64,000 bases of DNA from Chrysomallon squamiferum (GCA_012295275.1 CM022675.1:8629193-8693192), one strand, 5' to 3'. Shown: positions 11,508 to 23,129, counted from the first letter of the stretch. The notes: generated from the sequence alone by a model not told the origin. Program-made: numbers and translations.

Positions 11508-12309
11508 AAAGAAAAAATATATTAATGTTATTGTAGTTTTTAATTTATTCAAAATTTTCTGTCAAAACACTGAAAATATTGTTGACTCCAAATTTTAGAA
11601 TATACAATATATAATGGTATATAAAAAAATACAAAAATCAAATTAGATTTTATAAAAAAAATTAAAGTAATAATAATTTAGAATATTCAAAAATAGTAAT
11701 TTTGAGACTAGAAAATCTAAAGAGAAAAAAAATTGAAAGATGTGGATTTTAAAAATAGTCTGTTCAAATATATTTTTAAATTACTTTTATACTATTCAAA
11801 ACTGCTAAAAAATATATGATAATAACAATAATAATAATAATGATAATAATAATAATAATCATAATCATAATAAAATTAAAAACATTATTAATTTAGAATT
11901 TAAAATAATATTTTCGCGCTGTTCTGAATTGCTTCTAGATGTTATTTATAAAAACACACAAAAAAATAACATTACTGTCATATTTAATTTTATTTTATTC
12001 ATTCGGACATTTTCTAACTCCTCACTTGAAGAATGAAATTTTATTCTCTCCCTTTCTAACCTGTTTCAAGTAGTCAATATGTCTGCCAATTGTCTCCTTG
12101 GCAGCAGTTGAAGCGAAAACATCAGAACTATTTTGAAAATCTGATTGTAATGGTTTTTGTAATTCCTACATCTTGAAACCGAGAGTTTCTGAATTTGTGA
12201 AAATTATTTGAGAAACCGAGAACAAGTTAAAAATAAATAAAATATTTGTACCAGGTAATAAGTGTGCTTGTGTGCATGTGTTGTTCACTGTTGTATAAAT
12301 TCTCTTACT
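11505..12309. other. AT-rich spacer with AAT run
   Basis: AAT/GAT steps at 11818-11870. The 12005-12210 stretch has ordinary complexity but no recognised feature. Confidence 0.5.
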
Positions 12310-12910
12310 GAGTGGTAAATTTACTATCTTATGGCTTATTTAAATTTATTGATATGGTTTATTTAAATTTACTGATAGTGGTTTATTTAAATTTACTGAT
12401 AGTGGTTTATTTAAATTTACTATCTTATGGCTTATTTAAATTTATTGATATGGTTTCTTTAAATTTATTGATAGTGGTTTATTTAAATTTATTATCTTAT
12501 GGCTTATTTAAATTTATTGATATGGTTTCTTTAAATTTATTGATATGGTTTCTTTCAATTTACTGATGTGCTTTCTTTAAATTTATTGTGTATGTTTTTT
12601 GTTTTTTATTATTATTTACTGATGGTGATTTATTTAAATTTTCCATATATGGTTTCTTTAACTTTACTGGTGTGGTTTCTTAAATTTTTTTTTTAAATCT
12701 GCTGAGCTGGTTTCTTTAAATTTACTAGATAAATTTACTAGATATATTTTGTTTAAATTTATTGTAAAGAGTTTCTTTAAATTTAGTCATGTAGTTTCTT
12801 TAGATTTATTAAGATACATTTTATTTAAATCTATTGGGTACGGTACCTTTAAATCTGTTTGAAATGGTTTGTTTAAATTTAGTAGCTCAGTTTTCTTTAA
12901 ATATCAGCAG
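12310..12910. repeat. 23-24-bp minisatellite
   Basis: Core unit TTTATTTAAATTTATTGATA plus TGG, with variants GATAGTGG, TATCTTATGG and GATATGG. The array is well preserved at 12310-12590 and decays through 12600-12910. Near-triplet spacing keeps an 84-residue frame of repeated YLNLLI open. This is not a gene. Confidence 0.9.
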
Positions 12911-13315
12911 TATATTTAATACCAATTTTATTTCTGTATATTATTTTTTAAATATTATAAACTCACTGGATATGATTTCATCTAATTAATTGATAGAACT
13001 TTTATGAAAAATATTTCTAAAGCTTTTTAAGAGAAATGTATTTTATTTTTTTTTATAACATTTACCTTATAGATATTTTTAAAATTTGCTTGTTTGGGTA
13101 TCTTTAAATGTTACTGAACATAATTTAAAAAAAAAAAATAATAATAATAATAATAATAACGTGTTTTCTTCAAAATCATTAGAAACATTTTACATAAAAT
13201 TAACACTGGAAATTTGTGTCTTAAGATTACACAGATCAATCTTTGTTACATATCTCTTCCTTTTTTGTACCATATCACACTATGCTGTTTCTTCTTAATT
13301 TGTTTTTGTAATTTT
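12911..13315. other. AT-rich spacer
   Basis: AAT units at 13138-13160. No gene was recognised. Confidence 0.5.
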
Positions 13316-13318
13316 TTT

Positions 13319-13605
13319 TTTTTTTAAATATATTTTTATCACAACCTTTAGATCTCTTTATCACAACCGTAATACATTCTATCCTTTGTGATGAGATCGT
13401 TTTATTTATTTTTTATTATTATTTTTTTTTTTTAATGAAAATCTGTTCATCACAACCATAATACATTCTGCCTTCTCTGTTGAGATCGCTGTTTTGTTTT
13501 TGTTTTTTTTTTTTTTTTTTTTTTTTTATGAAAATATTTTTATCACAACCTCTAAATGTGTTATCACAGCATCCATAACCACAGATCAAACAGAGGAATG
13601 TTAAA
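13319..13605. repeat. ~110-bp tandem repeat with expanded T tracts
   Basis: Three units carry TATTTTTATCACAACC, then AATACATTCT and TGATGAGATCG segments (near 13333, 13450 and 13540). T tracts of 9-27 nt separate them. The third unit is truncated and diverged. Confidence 0.75.
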
Positions 13606-13619
13606 ATCATAAAAGCTGT

Positions 13620-13980
13620 TAATTCTTTTGCACTCAAACGATGCTAGTGTTAACGGCAGACGGAAATCAGCTCTAACACACTAAGATGATTTTCTTCATA
13701 GGGAGCAGTCTATAACACGCCACAGTCGGTGAATTTATACCTCTTTTACAGCCACTGGTGGCACATTATGATACGTCATAGGACCCCAGAGGCCATTCGA
13801 TTTATTTTACACCCATAAAGTACTTTTCCAAAGTGTCTGAAGTTTTTGGGGATTCATAGCCCAGGCTAGCAGAGTTATTTTATTTTAATTTATTTGCTCA
13901 GTAAATGATATGTTTTGTTTGGTTTATTTCTTACTTCACCTTAAGCTGAACCTGGGTGCAGGAAGTGAGAGCTCCATTTT
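13620..13980. other. Single-copy island of higher complexity
   Basis: A run of more balanced composition including ACACGCCACAGTCGGTGAAT, GCCACTGGTGGCACATTATG and a CRE-like ATACGTCATAGG (about 13770). GCCACTGGTGGC is a near-perfect inverted repeat (13751-13762). No coding frame or known repeat is seen. It is either an ancient transposon remnant or a regulatory island. Confidence 0.4.
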
Positions 13981-14004
13981 TTTTTTAACATTTAGAAGAA
14001 GTTT

Positions 14005-14760
14005 AAAGAAATTGGGGATATTTGTTTAAGATATGACAACATATTTACATAATTAACTCCTGTTGTATGACATATGGTAGTTATAAAACATTTTAAGTGA
14101 AACTTTTTAACCGAAAAGGCAATTTAGTGGACTTGGTGATGTTCTGAGAAAAGTATTTTCTATGGTTGGAATAGAAAAAAATATATTTGTTTAAGATATG
14201 ACAACATATTTACATACTTAAATTCTGTTGTGCAACTTACGATAGCTATAAAATCCTGCAACTGAAACTTTTTACTGAAAAGGCAATTTAATGGACTGTT
14301 GTATTCAGAGAAAAGTTTTTTGAATGGTTGGAATGGAAAAAAAAAAAATTTGATTAATTTATGTTTTAGTTACAAAATAACGGAAGCAAAACATTCAAGT
14401 ATTTTAACAGATTTCCTTATTTTCAATGAAATAATAACTGATGGTTGTATTTCCTAAGCAAAATTGTCAGTGAAAAAATATTAAGGTATTTGGATTAGAA
14501 TGGGAAAACATAATTAACTAGTGGAAGTTCTTGGAAGGGAATCTTTCACTGAATAAGAATTTTTATAGATTCACTTGTTTCCGTGAAAAGAATTTTAAGT
14601 GGTTGGAACAAGAAAAAATGTGGCTCACATATTTCATTAATTTAATGTTAACAAGTGGCAGTTAGAAATATTGTAAGTGAAAGGAAAGAAACATTTTAAT
14701 AGACTCACTTTTATCAAGTGAAAAGTATTTTGAGTGGATGGTATGTGAAAAAGATATTAA
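14005..14760. repeat. ~165-bp tandem repeat
   Basis: Two well-matched units (from about 14010 and 14178) share TATTTGTTTAAGATATGACA, then GAAACTTTTTA, AAAAGGCAATTTA and GAGAAAAGT segments. Two to three more diverged units follow to 14760, each with a GTGAAAAGTATTTTGAGTGG-like end. There is no open frame across units. Confidence 0.8.
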
Positions 14761-14879
14761 CATCTCAAAATTTATTTTATTAACCATCTCTGAATAGAAA
14801 TAAAATTATAATTAAAACATAGAAAGCAAAAGTTTCACTGAAGAAAGGTTTTAAAAAACAACTCTTTTACTGTCTACAT

Positions 14880-15370
14880 GTTTATATATCTTTCTTTCTC
14901 AATATCCATCCATTCTTAAGTCGATTTGTCTTTTTATCCATCCACCCATCTATATTTGTCCATTCCTCTACCCATTTATCTATCTATATATCTGTATATC
15001 TATCTGTCTATCTATATTTATCCAACTGTGTGTCTATCACCATCTATCCATCCATTCTTCTGACTTTTGTCTTTTGGTCCAATTGTCCATCTATTCTGTC
15101 TGTTCATCAATATATCTACCTGTCTGTCTATATATCTGTCTCATTCTCTTTCCCTATCTCTCTCTATATATTATCTATATCTGTCTACCTGCAATCTCTT
15201 TGTATCTATCGATCTACATTTCTATCTGCATCTCTATATCTTTCTATTTCACATTTAGTCATTAATCTTTCTTCATCTCTCTCTCCACCTTTTGTTTCTC
15301 CCTTATCTACATTTTTTTTCTCTCACCTTCTTGTTCTCCTTTTGCCCTCCTCCTTTCCCACATCCCATCC
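14880..15370. repeat. Pyrimidine-rich TCTA/TCTG/TCCA region
   Basis: About 490 bp of CTAT, CTGT and CCAT tetranucleotide steps, nearly free of G on the + strand. Three frames stay open as Ser/Leu/Ile/Tyr-rich peptides, which reflects composition only. Confidence 0.9.
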
Positions 15371-15780
15371 CTAAAAACAACAACATTTAATGACCTTAAC
15401 CAGAGTGCCATCATTTTCAGAATGAAGTACATTACCAATTATACAGCGTGGAGTCATTAGTGTGTGTGAGTGTTGAGACTAAACAGATATATAATACTAA
15501 TTAATGTTTTTAGTGCAAACAAAACACAAACAGTTTAGTTACAAACATCTGGTGCATACACTGGTTATGGGTCTGATGTGTCAGTGAGGATGGACAGCCA
15601 TGTTGGGTGTTCGTTGCATTTCATCATCGTTAGAAAACCAGTCCATGTGGAACTAATTGCATTAACTGGTCCTCTGCTGACACTTTGACCAGGCTGCATC
15701 CTGTTGTTAAAGGGGATCAGTCACAGAGAACCAGTGAAGCATTTTAGATACCAAAATTTAGGGACCACCATATATTCTGA
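15371..15780. other. Single-copy island
   Basis: Ordinary-complexity sequence with 15550-15760 the most balanced part (for example GGATGGACAGCCATGTTGGG). No long frame, tRNA or known repeat was recognised. Confidence 0.45.
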
Positions 15781-16015
15781 CTTTTTCTTCTTTCTTTTTT
15801 TTTTTCTTTTTAGGTTAAATAAAGTTAGGTTACGTGAGAAAAATAAGAATTTACAAAAAAAATTAAAAATCTGAATATTTTATCTTTTTTAATCATTTAT
15901 TTTTCAATTCTGTTCTTTTTTTTCTGTACTGATATTTCTAATCATGTTTGTTCTTTGCTTTTTGTTTCTTTCCTTCTTTCCTTCAATTCTTTCATCCTTT
16001 CTTTTCTTTAAAAAA
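15781..16015. repeat. T/TTC-rich low-complexity stretch
   Basis: T-rich with TTCC steps near 15965-16005. Confidence 0.7.
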
Positions 16016-16380
16016 AAAGATCTCACTGTATCCTGGATATGTTAAAAGTCACATAAACTACCACTTTCTCCTTCTTTAGTCTGACTAAACAGTGTGTTTT
16101 ATGGTTCTTTAAGAACTTTGCACATAAGTTTCCTAGAGTACATGGAAATTTAATACAGCACAAAACATCTTGGTTCCACTAGAAATTACTTTCAAGAAGA
16201 GACAAGTAGCTTTTTGCAAATCCAATTAAGTTATGTCTGCTTCTTTATTATTATTGCAATCACAGAAATAACTCTTCTCTTCTGAAGAGGGCTTCAAGGG
16301 ATGTTACTCTAATGAGGATGACCTCGTTCATTTGTAATTGAAACTATTTTCCTGTGAAATAATTACAGTCATATATCTTC
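16016..16380. other. Single-copy island with homeodomain-like sites
   Basis: Ordinary-complexity sequence. The 16230-16370 part contains CCAATTAAG, CTAATGAGGATGACC and GTAATTGAAAC. Candidate conserved noncoding DNA on composition alone. Confidence 0.3.
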
Positions 16381-16438
16381 TCTTTTTTCATCTTTTTCTT
16401 TCTTTTTTTTTTTTTCTTCCTCTATTTTTTCCTTTCTG

Positions 16439-16477
<39 letters not shown>
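16381..16477. repeat. Poly-T-rich tract
   Basis: T/C-rich sequence ending in a 38-nt uninterrupted T run (16440-16477). Confidence 0.95.
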
Positions 16478-16483
<6 letters not shown>

Positions 16484-17141
16484 TCAGTTTCAAACTACTC
16501 AAAATATATTGTGTGGAGACTTTAATTTCAAATACTTTTAACTTAGAACAATATAATATGAACATTTTTTTGTATAATTCTTACATTTTATATTTTTAAA
16601 TATGTTTTTAGTGTGATTCTGTGTTAAGATTGGTGTGATTATGATTCCCTTGTTGCATGAATAAATGAAAAATAAATATTTTAAAAAATAACAAATACGG
16701 ATTTAAGTAGACAGCTGATGACTCATGCTTTTATGTAGATCATATAAAAAATAAAAATAAAGTCACGACCTGTTAGAAATAAATAAAGTAATTTTTTTAA
16801 AAGAGAGCAAAAAAAAAACAACAACAAACAAACAACCAAACAACCCTGGAAGGGTGAAAACCTATTTTTAAAAAAATAAAAAATAGAGAAAATATAATTA
16901 AAATAAAAATAATAAGAAAATCAGATGAAAAGATGATTATATAAACTTCCTTCAAAGAAAAATATGAAATCTTCTAAAAAAAAACAACAACAATATTTTA
17001 AAAGAAAACAATCCAAAAAGGGATTAAGAAAAGATGATAAAGAAAGAAAAGATAATATAAAAAAAAAAATTAAAAAAAATTTCAGAAGTAAAATAGACTT
17101 AAAAATAGTCCAATCCATATATAGAAAAAAATCCCAAATTG
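16478..17141. other. A-rich spacer
   Basis: Mostly A-rich with short AAC and AAAT steps. The Lys-rich frames on the + strand are artefacts. Confidence 0.65.

Positions 17142-17208
<67 letters not shown>
17142..17208. repeat. 67-nt poly-A tract
   Basis: An uninterrupted run of 67 A residues, the longest homopolymer in the window. No SINE or LINE body is visible directly upstream on the + strand, so it may be an expanded run rather than a retroposon tail. Confidence 0.97.
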
Positions 17209-17210
<2 letters not shown>

Positions 17211-17575
17211 AGTTACAAAAAAGACAGCATTTAAATTTATTTTTTCCTTTTACAAAAAAACCAAACAAACAAAAAAAGCCTTTAAAGAAAACTACTTCAG
17301 AAAAAAAAAAAAAATTAAAATTAAAATTAAGGAACATTTGTAAAAAGTTTAAGAAATAAAACCTCTCTTGCTCTTTTGTTCTTTGTGTCTTTGTGTCTTT
17401 GATATATTTACTTTGCTCTCAAGATACTGGGCTGACTCACAATCCAAGACATCACATTGACTACAGTTTGTGTTAGCAAGTGTTTCATTTATTTATTTAT
17501 TTTTATTTTTTTTTTTTTTTTCCTGTCTCCATTTTAATGACTTCCTTATCATATCATCGTAAATCAGCCATGATA
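17209..17575. other. A-rich then T-rich spacer
   Basis: A runs near 17300-17314, TTTA steps and a T run near 17489-17521. No gene was seen. Confidence 0.6.
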
Positions 17576-17579
17576 AAGA

Positions 17580-17870
17580 TTCGTTGTCTTTCAACACTTT
17601 AAAAAGAAATTTGCTAATTATTTTTCAACATTTGTTTTGTTTAAATTACCATCATGGTTCTTGTTCAACATTTAAAAAACATTTCCATCATGGTTTTTGT
17701 TCATTTAAAAAACATTTCCATCATGGTTTTTGTTCAACATTTAAACAAAAATTTCCTTCACGATTTTTGTTCAACATTTGAAACAAAATTTCCATCATGA
17801 TTTTTGTCCAGCATTTCAAAAAAAAAAAAATGTCTACCAAGATTGTTCAACAGCATTTGTTGCTGCATTT
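17580..17870. repeat. ~36-bp minisatellite
   Basis: About six units of TTCCATCATGGTTTTTGTTC plus AACATTTAAAAAACA, with one unit losing about 10 bp (17690-17715). The repeated SRFLFN peptide frame reflects the period. Confidence 0.9.
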
Positions 17871-18004
17871 CTAGAATGTTCTCTGATTCATTTTATCAGT
17901 CAATGAATAAAGGAAACCTGCAGAATCACTTTTTACAGACGGATGTGAGAAATGGATGAATAATTTTAATTCACTCTTCTGTCCTTATTTATTAATGTAA
18001 TTCA

Positions 18005-18375
18005 TCCTTCATTCATTCAGCTGATCTCATTCATCCTTCTGTTCCTCTTTCGGTCTCTTATCTTTCTGTTTCTCGTTCATCCATCCTTCTGTTCCTCTTT
18101 TGGTCTCTTGTGTTTCTGTCTCTCGTTCATTCATCCTTCTGTTCCTCTTTCGGTCTCTTATCTTTCTGTTTCTCGTTCATTCATCCTTCTGTTCCTCTTT
18201 TGGTCTCTTATCTTTCTGTTTCTCGTTCATTCATCCTTCTGTTCCTCTTTTGGTCTCTTATCTTTCTGTCTCTCGTTCATCCATCCTTCGGTTCCTCTTT
18301 TGGTCTCTCTTATCTTTCTGTCTCTCTTTCATCCATCCTTCTATCTATCTCTCTCGTCCATCTCTCTGCACATCC
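18005..18375. repeat. 50-bp pyrimidine-rich minisatellite
   Basis: About seven units of CTCGTTCATTCATCCTTCTG plus TTCCTCTTTTGGTCTCTTATCTTTCTGTTT, with the five central units nearly identical. All three frames remain open over 90-145 codons as phase-shifted HPSV/SFIH/LSVS repeats. There is no sign of coding selection. Confidence 0.95.
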
Positions 18376-18461
18376 TTTAATATCATTCATCATTTTTCCC
18401 AATCTGATTCATTTGCTGCACCCATCCATCCCACTCACATTTGTCAACTTTACATCCCGAA

Positions 18462-18464
<3 letters not shown>

Positions 18465-18503
<39 letters not shown>
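18465..18503. repeat. 39-nt poly-A tract
   Basis: An uninterrupted A run following pyrimidine-rich sequence. It faces a poly-T run about 280 bp downstream. Confidence 0.95.
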
Positions 18504-18505
<2 letters not shown>

Positions 18506-18782
18506 AACCATCTAAAAGAAAAAGAAACTACTCTTAAGAGAAAAAGATAGCTTCACTCATGTATCCAGCCCCTGACAGTTTTTAGATACATCACAAAAAG
18601 ATAATCATAATCCTCGGCAATAAAAATGTATTACGACTGCAAAGAAGTCACACCCAGTAATATCAGCGAAGGCTTTCATTGTTTTCGATAAAAAGACTTG
18701 TGTTACAAACAGTTCACGTGTTATAACCATATTACTTTAATGGCAGGCTTTATCCTCAACCATGCTACCATGAATCCGAAAT

Positions 18783-18785
<3 letters not shown>
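18504..18785. other. Single-copy island between poly-A and poly-T
   Basis: Ordinary-complexity sequence, including AGTTCACGTGTTATAACC with an E-box-like CACGTG near 18714. No gene was recognised. Confidence 0.4.
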
Positions 18786-18822
<37 letters not shown>

Positions 18823-19235
18823 ATTGATGTTTTTTTTTTTATGTATTGCTTTTCTTGCCCATACAAAAAAAAAATATGACTATTTTTTTTTTTTAAGTGA
18901 CAAATTTAATCTTTTTTTTTTGTGTGTGTGTAGGGTTTGTGGAGACATGACTTTGTAATTTTATTTTTTATTTTTTATTTTTTTTTTTGTTTCCGAATTT
19001 TTCTTTCTTGAGGTGTCCTTGAATCCATACATTTATAATAATTAATTTTTTATTATTTATTTATTTGTTTGTTTGTTTGTTTGTTTGTTGTTTTTTTTGT
19101 TTTTTTTTTTGAGTGATGAATCTAATTTCTTGTCTTTCCTTGGTCTGTTAATCCATATTTCTTTCATTGTTTTTGTACAGTTAAAGTTTCTTTTTTCTAA
19201 AATCCTACAATTAAGATTCACTTAAGAGAGAACAC
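18786..19235. repeat. Poly-T, GTTT and T-rich low complexity
   Basis: A 36-nt T run (18786-18821), more T runs near 18830 and 18883, and a GTTT repeat near 19067-19088. Confidence 0.85.
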
Positions 19236-19321
19236 AATATCAATTTACCAAGAAGAAAAAACTTCTCTTTTTTTCACATCGTTTTATTAAAAAGAACTGT
19301 AGTTTATGCAGGAATAACATC

Positions 19322-19436
19322 TGGGAATTCACAAGATCAAGTGTTCTTGTACTGTTCCAGCCAGTGTTCTTGACTGGTTTAGCAAAGACTATGGTATGTG
19401 CTGTCCTGTTTGTGGGAGGGTAAAGATTCATTGTGG
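19322..19436 (+). mobile_element. Decayed tRNA-derived SINE, 3' core
   Basis: GTTCCAGCCAGTG (19354-19366) is followed by TTGACTGGTTTAGCAAAGAC, TATGGTATGTGCTGTCCTG and TTTGTGGGAGGG. The same ordered blocks recur, diverged, at 24935, 32095, 52781 and (reversed) 54175. This is the core of a tRNA-derived SINE family I recall as widespread in molluscs. The tRNA-like head is not clear here. The minus-strand frame over it is a chance opening. Confidence 0.7.
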
Positions 19437-19479
19437 TTTATTTTAAAAAAAGGGGTCTTCATTAACAAAGATAGTTATA

Positions 19480-19815
19480 TTTCTTTTTGTACTTCTTTTT
19501 TAATTCATTCGGTAAGACATCCATTCTTCCTGGATTTTGTTCTGTTCAAACAATATTTCATTTTTTTCTTTTTTCTTCAATCCTTCTTTTTATTTTATTT
19601 TTTTGTTCTGTTCAAAAATCCTTCATTCTTTCTTTTTCTTGATTCTTCCTTTTTTTTTAATTTTCATGTTTCCCTGATGTTTTGATTCTTCCTTCCTTCA
19701 TTCTTCCTTCCTTCTTTCTTATCATCTCTCTCCTTTTTCTATTCATTTCTTTGTTCTTTTACTCCATTCATTCTTTCTTCCTTCTCTCCCTCCATCTTTC
19801 CATCCTTCCTTCAAG
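19480..19815. repeat. T/TTCC-rich pyrimidine tract
   Basis: About 330 bp of T-rich and CTTC steps. The Phe/Leu/Ser-rich frames are artefacts. Confidence 0.85.
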
Positions 19816-20279
19816 CCTGGCAACAGAAGTAGAAACACTGCTAAATGTGACAGATTTGATTTGTTAGATATCCTTCATTGCCGGTTCCTGTCTTTCCTTA
19901 TAGACATATAAATGTCAAATCTTTAAATGTTGGTGTAAAAATATACATTTAATAAGCAGCAAATGTCAAAACCTGTTATGGGTTTTTCTTAAATTAAAGC
20001 GGTCTGGTATTTCTGAAAGATAATGATAAATCTGAAAGAAGAATTCTAACCACACCTTATATCAACATATAAACTGATCCGTGTGTGTACATAAATACGT
20101 ATCTGGAAAACATACCCATACCCACCACCCACATCCACACACACATGCACACACCCTCCCACACACACACTCACACACACACTGTCAGATAAATACACAT
20201 CTTAGCAGGTTTTACTTAACAGATAAAAATAATCTTTTTTTTGCACATCCAAAATTTTCACAGCATATTCCCTTGTCAT
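19816..20279. other. Single-copy spacer with (CA)n
   Basis: Ordinary AT-rich sequence with CA-rich repeats at 20105-20180 (His/Thr-rich frame). Nothing else was recognised. Confidence 0.6.
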
Positions 20280-20625
20280 AATCATTAGCATAACAGGATG
20301 ATTACCTGCTATGACCAGGATGATTACCCACCATAACCAGAATGATTCAACTAGTTCAACTGTAGTCAGGATGATTGCCCACCATAACTCAGATGATATT
20401 CCTACCATACCCAGGATTATAAAATGACCATAACCAGGATGATATAACCACCATAACCAGAATAATTCCCCACCATAACCAGAATGATTATCCCCAATAA
20501 CAAGAATGATTACAGGATGATTACCGAGCAGAGACGGAATGATACGTCCACCTAATAATAACCAGGATGATTCTACCGTAACCAAAATGATTACCCTCTG
20601 ATTATACCCAAGCATGGCAGGGATG
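20280..20625. repeat. ~22-bp minisatellite
   Basis: About 15 imperfect units of CCATAACCAGGATGATTACC. Some units are shortened or carry TTCAACTAG or ATTCCTACC inserts. The 137-residue minus-strand frame (repeated VIILVMVG-like peptide) is produced by the repeat. Confidence 0.9.
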
Positions 20626-20905
20626 ATTGCCCATGGGTTATTTACTGAGCCCTGGAGGAGCCAGTGGTTTGTGGAAAGGGATCACACACCCATCTTTGAA
20701 GTTAATGAGGCATAATGGCTGCAAAAGCTGTGAAGAAAAGACACTGAGGGGGTGAAGCAATTTACCTAGCGACCCCATGTCCAAAGACAGGCCACTGTAA
20801 TTGATAATATTGTGAAGACCTTTTTGTTCCAGCATTAAAGAGGGGTCCACGTTCAACAATGGATGTCTGCATCCAGTGAAAGCCTTCAGTGATGAAAGCT
20901 TCAAA
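20626..20905. other. Single-copy island with an 88-codon minus-strand open frame
   Basis: Unusually balanced composition for this window. The minus strand is open over 20638-20904 with a mixed, non-repetitive peptide rich in Leu, Ser and Pro. I recognise no domain. The frame starts at ATG next to an A/G-rich run and no splice sites clearly bound it. It could be an old transposon or gene fragment, or chance. Confidence 0.3.
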
Positions 20906-21332
20906 AAAAGAAAAAGAAAAGAAAAGCCAAAGCAATCATTGCTCTTCCACTACATTGGTTATGTTAAGATTGCCGTGCACCGTATTGTTTTCTGCTAGTC
21001 GCGATGGCGTGATGGTTAATCCACTGAGTTTTAAGATTAGTGGGGAGATGTATGGAGGTTGTTAAAAATGTATTTTCAAATATTGGCTGAAGAGGTTCAG
21101 AGGTTTTGAAAAGTTTTGAGAGCTAATTAAAGAGATACAGAGCTAACAGAAGTGGTATGATTTACTATTGTAAGATCTCGTTTTATCTATTATGTTAACG
21201 TACTAACACAACCAGTAAGTGTAGGTATATTTAAAATGATTATTGTCACCCATTACAGTTCTGTACAGACTTTATTTATTGGTTGGCATTCACCATAGTA
21301 ATTTTCTTTGGTGATAATGTTAGCTACTGTAA
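20906..21332. other. Single-copy spacer
   Basis: Ordinary sequence with a small CpG-containing patch (CTAGTCGCGATGGCGTGATGG, about 20996-21016). No feature recognised. Confidence 0.4.
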
Positions 21333-21413
21333 TTCCATTTTATTTTATTTTATTTTATTTTATTTTATTTTTTTATTTTTTATTTTATTTTTTATTTTAT
21401 TTTTTATTTTATT

Positions 21414-21444
<31 letters not shown>

Positions 21445-21482
21445 TTTTATTTATTTATTTTATTTATTTATTTATGTATTTA
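21333..21482. repeat. (TTTTA)n and (TTTA)n
   Basis: Pentanucleotide TTTTA units grade into tetranucleotide TTTA units. Confidence 0.97.
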
Positions 21483-22160
21483 AATTAAAATCATTAATAT
21501 ATCTATTCAAAAAATGTTGATTTTATTTAATAATACTTTCAAAATTATTATTTTTATTAACAAAAAAAAAAAAAAAACGATGTAGAAAATAAATTTAAAA
21601 AACAAATAAAATTAAAACATAAAAAGTTAGAACATTCAACTTGCGTGTATATTAAGCACTGTCTATTAGGTATTATCAGATTAAAAGCAACCTCACCGTT
21701 TTGCAATTTTTGGCACTTGTCATCAGGTGATCAGTGATGTGGAACATCAGAAAGCCGTGGAACTCAGTGTAAAATCATAAACCAGTCACAGAATTCCGCA
21801 CATTGTCACGCACTGCTCGTTTGGCATGGATCACAAATTTTTAGCACTAGAAAACACTTTATTTTTCTTCACGTTTTGGCATTCCACAGTTATTTGTTAT
21901 TTTTTTTTCTGTTATAATTCATCATGTTTTTATTTTTTACTCATTTCCTTTCGTGTGTAAGTTATTATTAGAGGTATTTGCAGTTTGTTGTTGTCATTAT
22001 CTTTATTATAATTATCATCATCATATTTATTTATTATTTATATTATCATCAGCATTATTATTATATAATAATTATTTTCAGTCACTTTTATTAAATAAGT
22101 AACTGATATAATATGAAAATATTTTCTTTTTTTATATTATTTTGTAAAATTAAATGATAT
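21483..22160. other. AT-rich spacer with one complex patch
   Basis: Single-copy patch at 21690-21850 containing CATCAGGTGATCAGTGATG. Otherwise AT-rich with ATT/ATC steps. Confidence 0.45.
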
Positions 22161-22164
22161 TACC

Positions 22165-22590
22165 TTTATTATGTCCAGAAAAGCATACGTGAACCCTAAA
22201 CAAACATATATCATTACATTTTATCATCTTTGTCATGTCCAGAAAAACATACATGAACCCTGAACAGATGTCATTAAGGTACATTAGCAGGAAATTGTGT
22301 TGGAATAAATCTGAATTAGAAATTGCAGCAGGTCTGTATCATCATACCATTAAATTACACTATTCTTAATATGTCCAGAAAAGGATACATAAACCTTGAA
22401 CAAACAAAAAATAATAATCACTGAACTGCATTACCAGCAGTTTGTGCTTGAACAAATAACGATCAGAAACAAATGTTTGAACTTTGGTTAATTTGTAGGC
22501 AGGCATTAAACCGTTAAATACAACTATTTTCAGCATGTCCAGAAAAGCATGCATTAATCTTGAACAAACACATATATCATTAAATTACAA
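22165..22590. repeat. Irregular tandem repeat with ATGTCCAGAAAAGCATAC core
   Basis: Four copies of ATGTCCAGAAAAGCATAC followed by GAACCCTGAACAAACA-like sequence lie near 22171, 22235, 22371 and 22533. Copies two to four are about 135-160 bp apart and also share CATTAAATTACA segments. Confidence 0.75.
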
Positions 22591-23110
22591 CACAATCAGT
22601 CACGTGCGAATAATTTTCCTTTTTTCGATCCTTCTTCTTCTTCTTCTTCTTTGTCTTCTTCTTCCGTGCAATTAAGGAGACAGATAATGAATTGAGATTG
22701 TATCAAAAATCTCCATGACTACTTAACCTCTGGGAAAGGACCCACACACTTCCCATTAACATTTCCCCATCCCTTTTTTTTCACTTGTGTACAAACTGTT
22801 CTGGATGACCAGTCTATTGTCCAGCAGCCTGTGTTACATGGTGGTCAATCGCTGACCGCCAACCCCCCCAAACAAACCTCCGACCCATTGTTTTGTTGGT
22901 CACTGATGGTCAGTGAGACATACTTCTGGATGTGGTTGTGGGGGAGAAAGGGGGTGTCTGGTGACAGATGAGGTATTGTTGGGAAGGGAACCTCATCCCT
23001 CGACAATGTTTTTGTGTTTAGAGAGAGGTTGTTTGGCGAATGTAATTGTGTGCGTTCAGTGTTAGGCTGCAGTCCACTACATAATTAAATCATGTTTTTA
23101 CACTGTTTGC
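22591..23110. other. Single-copy, relatively GC-rich island
   Basis: After a TTC repeat (22630-22660), the 22730-23090 stretch is among the least AT-rich in the window. It includes CAATCGCTGACCGCCAACCC and a G-rich segment (22940-22965). No open frame or RNA gene was recognised. Candidate regulatory or conserved noncoding DNA. Confidence 0.35.
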
Positions 23111-23129
23111 CATGTGGAATGACAGGTTT

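Noticed and set aside
16964-17212. Lys-rich 82-codon frame
   Set aside because: Ends in poly-Lys from the 67-nt A run. Composition artefact.
18100-18537. 145-codon frame with repeated HPSV/SFIH motifs
   Set aside because: A 50-bp minisatellite. The three phases give equivalent repeats.
20202-20615. 137-codon minus-strand hydrophobic repeat frame
   Set aside because: Produced by the ~22-bp minisatellite at 20280-20625.
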